From NCBI GenBank assembly GCA_007258455.2, contig VDFB02193867.1:567327742-567391741 (forward strand): a stretch of DNA of 64,000 nt, read 5' to 3'. The notes beneath the pieces were generated by a model. That model made no database searches and was not told where the DNA came from. It saw only the letters and a program-made list of their open reading frames with translations. The translations under genes and the position numbers were made by a program. This document shows, piece by piece, positions 61,266 to 64,000 of the stretch; position 1 is the stretch's first letter; every line of letters begins with the position of its first letter. This stretch comes from Sequoia sempervirens (taxonomy: Eukaryota; Streptophyta; Pinopsida; Cupressales; Cupressaceae).

Positions 61266-61365
61266 NNNNNNNNNNNNNNNNNNNNNNNNNNNNNNNNNNN
61301 NNNNNNNNNNNNNNNNNNNNNNNNNNNNNNNNNNNNNNNNNNNNNNNNNNNNNNNNNNNNNNNNN
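61266..61365. other. Assembly gap (100 N)
   Basis: A run of exactly 100 N, 16 bases into intron 3 of laccase C. Confidence 0.99.
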
Positions 61366-61810
61366 AACAAATTTTTTGAGAGGTAAAATATTGGATGAGA
61401 TTAAATATCAAACAAACATACAACATAATAACTGCACGTGCATGAAAAAAAATCCATGAATTTATTTCTCAAAGATATCATAATAGTCAATAATATAATA
61501 TATAATAAAAATATAGATATAATAGATAATATAGAGGTATTATATATACCAATAAATAATATATTATTTCCATATACGTGAAGGCACAGATAAGGCATGT
61601 TGGTCTAATGAAGTGATCAGCTCACGTGTCTTCTCTAGGCTCCCACAGTTGCATGGGAAAATAAAAAAATTCCACATGTCATAACTGAGTTTCATTTTTC
61701 GCATGCATATTGAATATGGACTCTACATTGTAAAGTTTTTTGGTGCCACAATGCATGCATTTTTTGGTGCCATAATCTCATCCAATATTTTACCTCTCAA
61801 CAAAATTGTT
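61366..61810. mobile_element. Fold-back (MITE-like) element with 38-base inverted repeats
   Basis: GAGAGGTAAAATATTGGATG within 61366-61403 is matched in inverted form by 61773-61810 (CATCCAATATTTTACCTCTC, one base shifted), with a few mismatches toward the outer end. The interior is AT-rich and noncoding. The left outer end is hidden by the gap, so the true length and target-site duplication cannot be read. Confidence 0.75.
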
Positions 61811-62164
61811 GCATTTGATTGCCTGAGGATTTGTACATCTGAAGGGCTCACTCATAATGATGTTTGATTTCAAAGCTTGGTTTTACATAAATTCTCCATC
61901 AACGAGTATGCAATGATCTCTCGGGGGAATATTGTTTCCTAGCTGGAAAAATAATTTCTAGCAGGGGGCTCCCCAGAGGCAAGGTAATGCAAGATTGGTG
62001 TATGACATTTGCAATTGTCTTGAAGACTTATCCCTTAAATGAATTTAATAGTTGTTAGGGTTATAACTATGGTTTGACCATTGGTGGTACATTGGGCATC
62101 TAATTCCACTATAGCATGCTTCCATGAGGATGATGGATTTGCGTATATATTTTATGCAATTCCT
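61811..62164. other. Nothing recognised
   Basis: Short noncoding stretch between the fold-back element and the decayed ORF on the minus strand. Confidence 0.5.
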
Positions 62165-63290
62165 CTAGATTATTTCTTTTTTATGGAATTTGATAAAAGT
62201 GAAATTTTCACCCAGGAAATAATCTACTAGGGTCTGCGAAGTCTTCATCCATTGAAAGACCTCAGGAGAGAAGTGGCCCAAAGGGTGTGGGAACAAGTCT
62301 AGAATTATTGGCCTTATAAAATAATCCACAAACCAATAGTAATCCCATGTCCTTGATAGCACATGAGTCAATAATGAAATCGGTTGGTATAAACCTTTTA
62401 CATCGAACCTAAATAATGAAAAACCTCTATCCAAAAACTCATAATTTTGATGCAAGATCAAGTGAACCAAGAAAGAAGAATACCTGAATTTACACTTTGT
62501 GTCCTAGGTCCTCAATTGCTCTTGCATCCCTTCGGCTATTGCATCAACAAAATCAAAATACTTCTGACTTTTCTCCTTCTTAAGCATGAAAGACAAGCCC
62601 ATCTAAAAAGGATGGACCTCTTCATCATCATCAAAGACCGTAAATCTAGGCAAGCATTAAGAAAATAGACTGTATATCTTACTTGAATATTCTATGCGCA
62701 AGAGGAAAATAGAACGGATCTCTCTCTAGCCTTTCCTTTATTTCATCCTCATAAAATTGCACCTTCCTTGTTCTAGTTTCCCAGAATCATTCCATCTATT
62801 CCTCGTCAAAGTGCTCAACACCCCAAGTTGTAGGGAAACACAACATATCTCGTATGGCCACTATAGTAATTGTAACCTTTATCCTGTTGTCGACAATAAC
62901 CCCTACCTCCATGTTGAATATTTTAGCACATGCGTCTACCAACTCTAGGAATGGGTGTATAGTGGGAAACATGAACTATGGCAAACCACAATTCTAGAGT
63001 CGTGACACAAAAATTTGGGTCGACCCATGTTTAATCATTCTTTGTAATACCCCTTCCCTAAGACTTTTAGGGTTAGTCGCCAATTTTGGGTCAAAAATGT
63101 TGTCTACAAAATCCTACACCACCTCTCTTCTAACACAATCATCTGGTTGCACTGATTTGGTATAATCAAACTGTCGTTCCTCTAGTGTTGGGGCATTGGT
63201 GAATGAATCCCTCCCAAAAATATTTACGTAACCCGACCTTTTGGATGATGCTTCAACCTTTCTACCAGATGTTGATGCTTATGCCATTGT
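62165..63290 (-). pseudogene. Decayed long ORF of unrecognised family
   Basis: Minus-strand frames read as one degraded protein. From the 5' side: NIFGRDSFTNAPTLEERQFD, then KLATNPKSLREGVLQRMIKH, stop, FLELVDACAKIFNMEVGVIV, DNRIKVTITIVAIRDMLCFP, VQFYEDEIKERLERDPFYFP, then after a break MGLSFMLKKEKSQKYFDFVD, KFRYSSFLVHLILHQNYEFL, HVLSRTWDYYWFVDYFIRPI and VFQWMKTSQTLVDYFLGENF. About five stops and at least one frameshift interrupt it. I do not recognise a named domain. The setting suggests a transposon-encoded protein, but no element termini were found. Confidence 0.5.
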
Positions 63291-64000
63291 TATGGCGAGA
63301 ATTTGCAGAGAGTTTCTTCAGTGAAATGATCACTTGAGTTTCTACTAAAGCAAAAATCTTCTTTTGGGTGTAGTTAATTCCTTTGCACGTATATGCAGTT
63401 AAGGATTTTTCGTTACTGTTGGTCCACTAAATGTTTCCATCAAGGTGATACGTGTGGATTTGCAATTCGTATCCCTTAGGAATGCAAAATTCACCGTGAG
63501 AATGGAATTAGTACATTCTTCCTACCGCCTCTTCCACAAATAAGCCAAACACATTGGAAAGCATGCTTAGGCAGTGCAAGGTAATTTGAAAAGATGTACC
63601 TATTTAATTTGTCAGAACTTAATGTGTTAATCAATGTATTTTTGTACAAGAAAGCTAGTTGTTGCTAATGATAGCAAAGGACATATGGCAATGATCGACC
63701 TACGCGAGCATTACTCCCAATGCCCAAATTTATTTCTCGAGGCATGATGTCAAATTTTCCATATGATTCACCTCTTTCCCTTTAAATGCTTTCATATTTT
63801 CTCCATTTCCATCCAACTAGAAATGGATTTTTTCGTTGGTCGGGTTCATCAACATGTCTTTTCTATAAATTGCTATGCCACCTTATTACAATATTCATTC
63901 AAAAAATAGCCTTTTAAGTTTAGCAATATTTTCCTGCTATCTTTCATTCTACTAGCCTTAGCTTTTACTCTCATCATGTCATCTGGTCTAGGCACTCCCA
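63291..64000. other. Nothing recognised
   Basis: AT-rich sequence upstream (in minus orientation) of the decayed ORF. No start region or promoter could be defined. Confidence 0.45.

Overview
This window looks like a piece of a large plant nuclear genome, most likely a conifer or other gymnosperm (inference). It has spliced plant-type genes with GT-AG introns, very low gene density, AT-rich intergenic DNA, and many decayed Ty1/copia and Ty3/gypsy LTR retrotransposons. Three runs of exactly 100 N (3159-3258, 19219-19318, 61266-61365) are scaffold gaps of unknown size. There is no bacterial-type operon, CRISPR array or rRNA gene, and I found no convincing tRNA.

The main gene content is a laccase (multicopper oxidase) family present as four pieces. 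Copy A (1-3158, minus) is the edge of exon 4 plus intron 3; its 3' half lies off the window. Copy B (9295-14775, minus) is a complete six-exon gene with all four copper-binding motifs. It is broken by a stop codon in exon 3, a 342-bp solo copia LTR in exon 5, and a further stop beside that LTR. Copy C (60570-61249, plus) has intact exons 1-3 and then runs into an N gap. Copy D (19430-19720, plus) is a shrunken remnant. A and C look like the two halves of one gene: turning round the segment between the outer gaps would join them in the right order and orientation.

The other gene remnants are one exon of an ATG18/WIPI-type autophagy protein (5933-6421), a collapsed PPR protein (43498-44060), and a decayed unrecognised ORF (62165-63290, minus).

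The rest is mostly mobile DNA. A full-length but dead copia element with a target-site duplication occupies 33734-40407 (minus). Gypsy-type material includes a 1.4-kb LTR-plus-gag unit present three times (15548-16957 minus, 54785-56185 plus, 58396-59810 plus), a ~1.03-kb LTR present twice (17987-19010 minus, 21104-22133 plus), and gag remnants at 20330-21060 and 26345-28020. A second copia family lies at 44470-49005. Two copies of one small terminal-inverted-repeat element sit at 41988-42770 and 50228-50834, and smaller fold-back elements at 13841-13964 and 61366-61810. A 3.1-kb GC- and CpG-rich island (29641-32780) made of degenerate short motifs is unexplained.

Laccases B and C are transcribed away from each other. 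Both have the same TATA promoter and the same retrotransposon sequence about 0.77 kb upstream, so the duplicated block (about 14070-17986 and 57370-61265) carried gene and transposon together. Within ~6-7% background divergence, two stretches (460 bp between B and C, 257 bp between A and B) show no differences at all, which suggests gene conversion.
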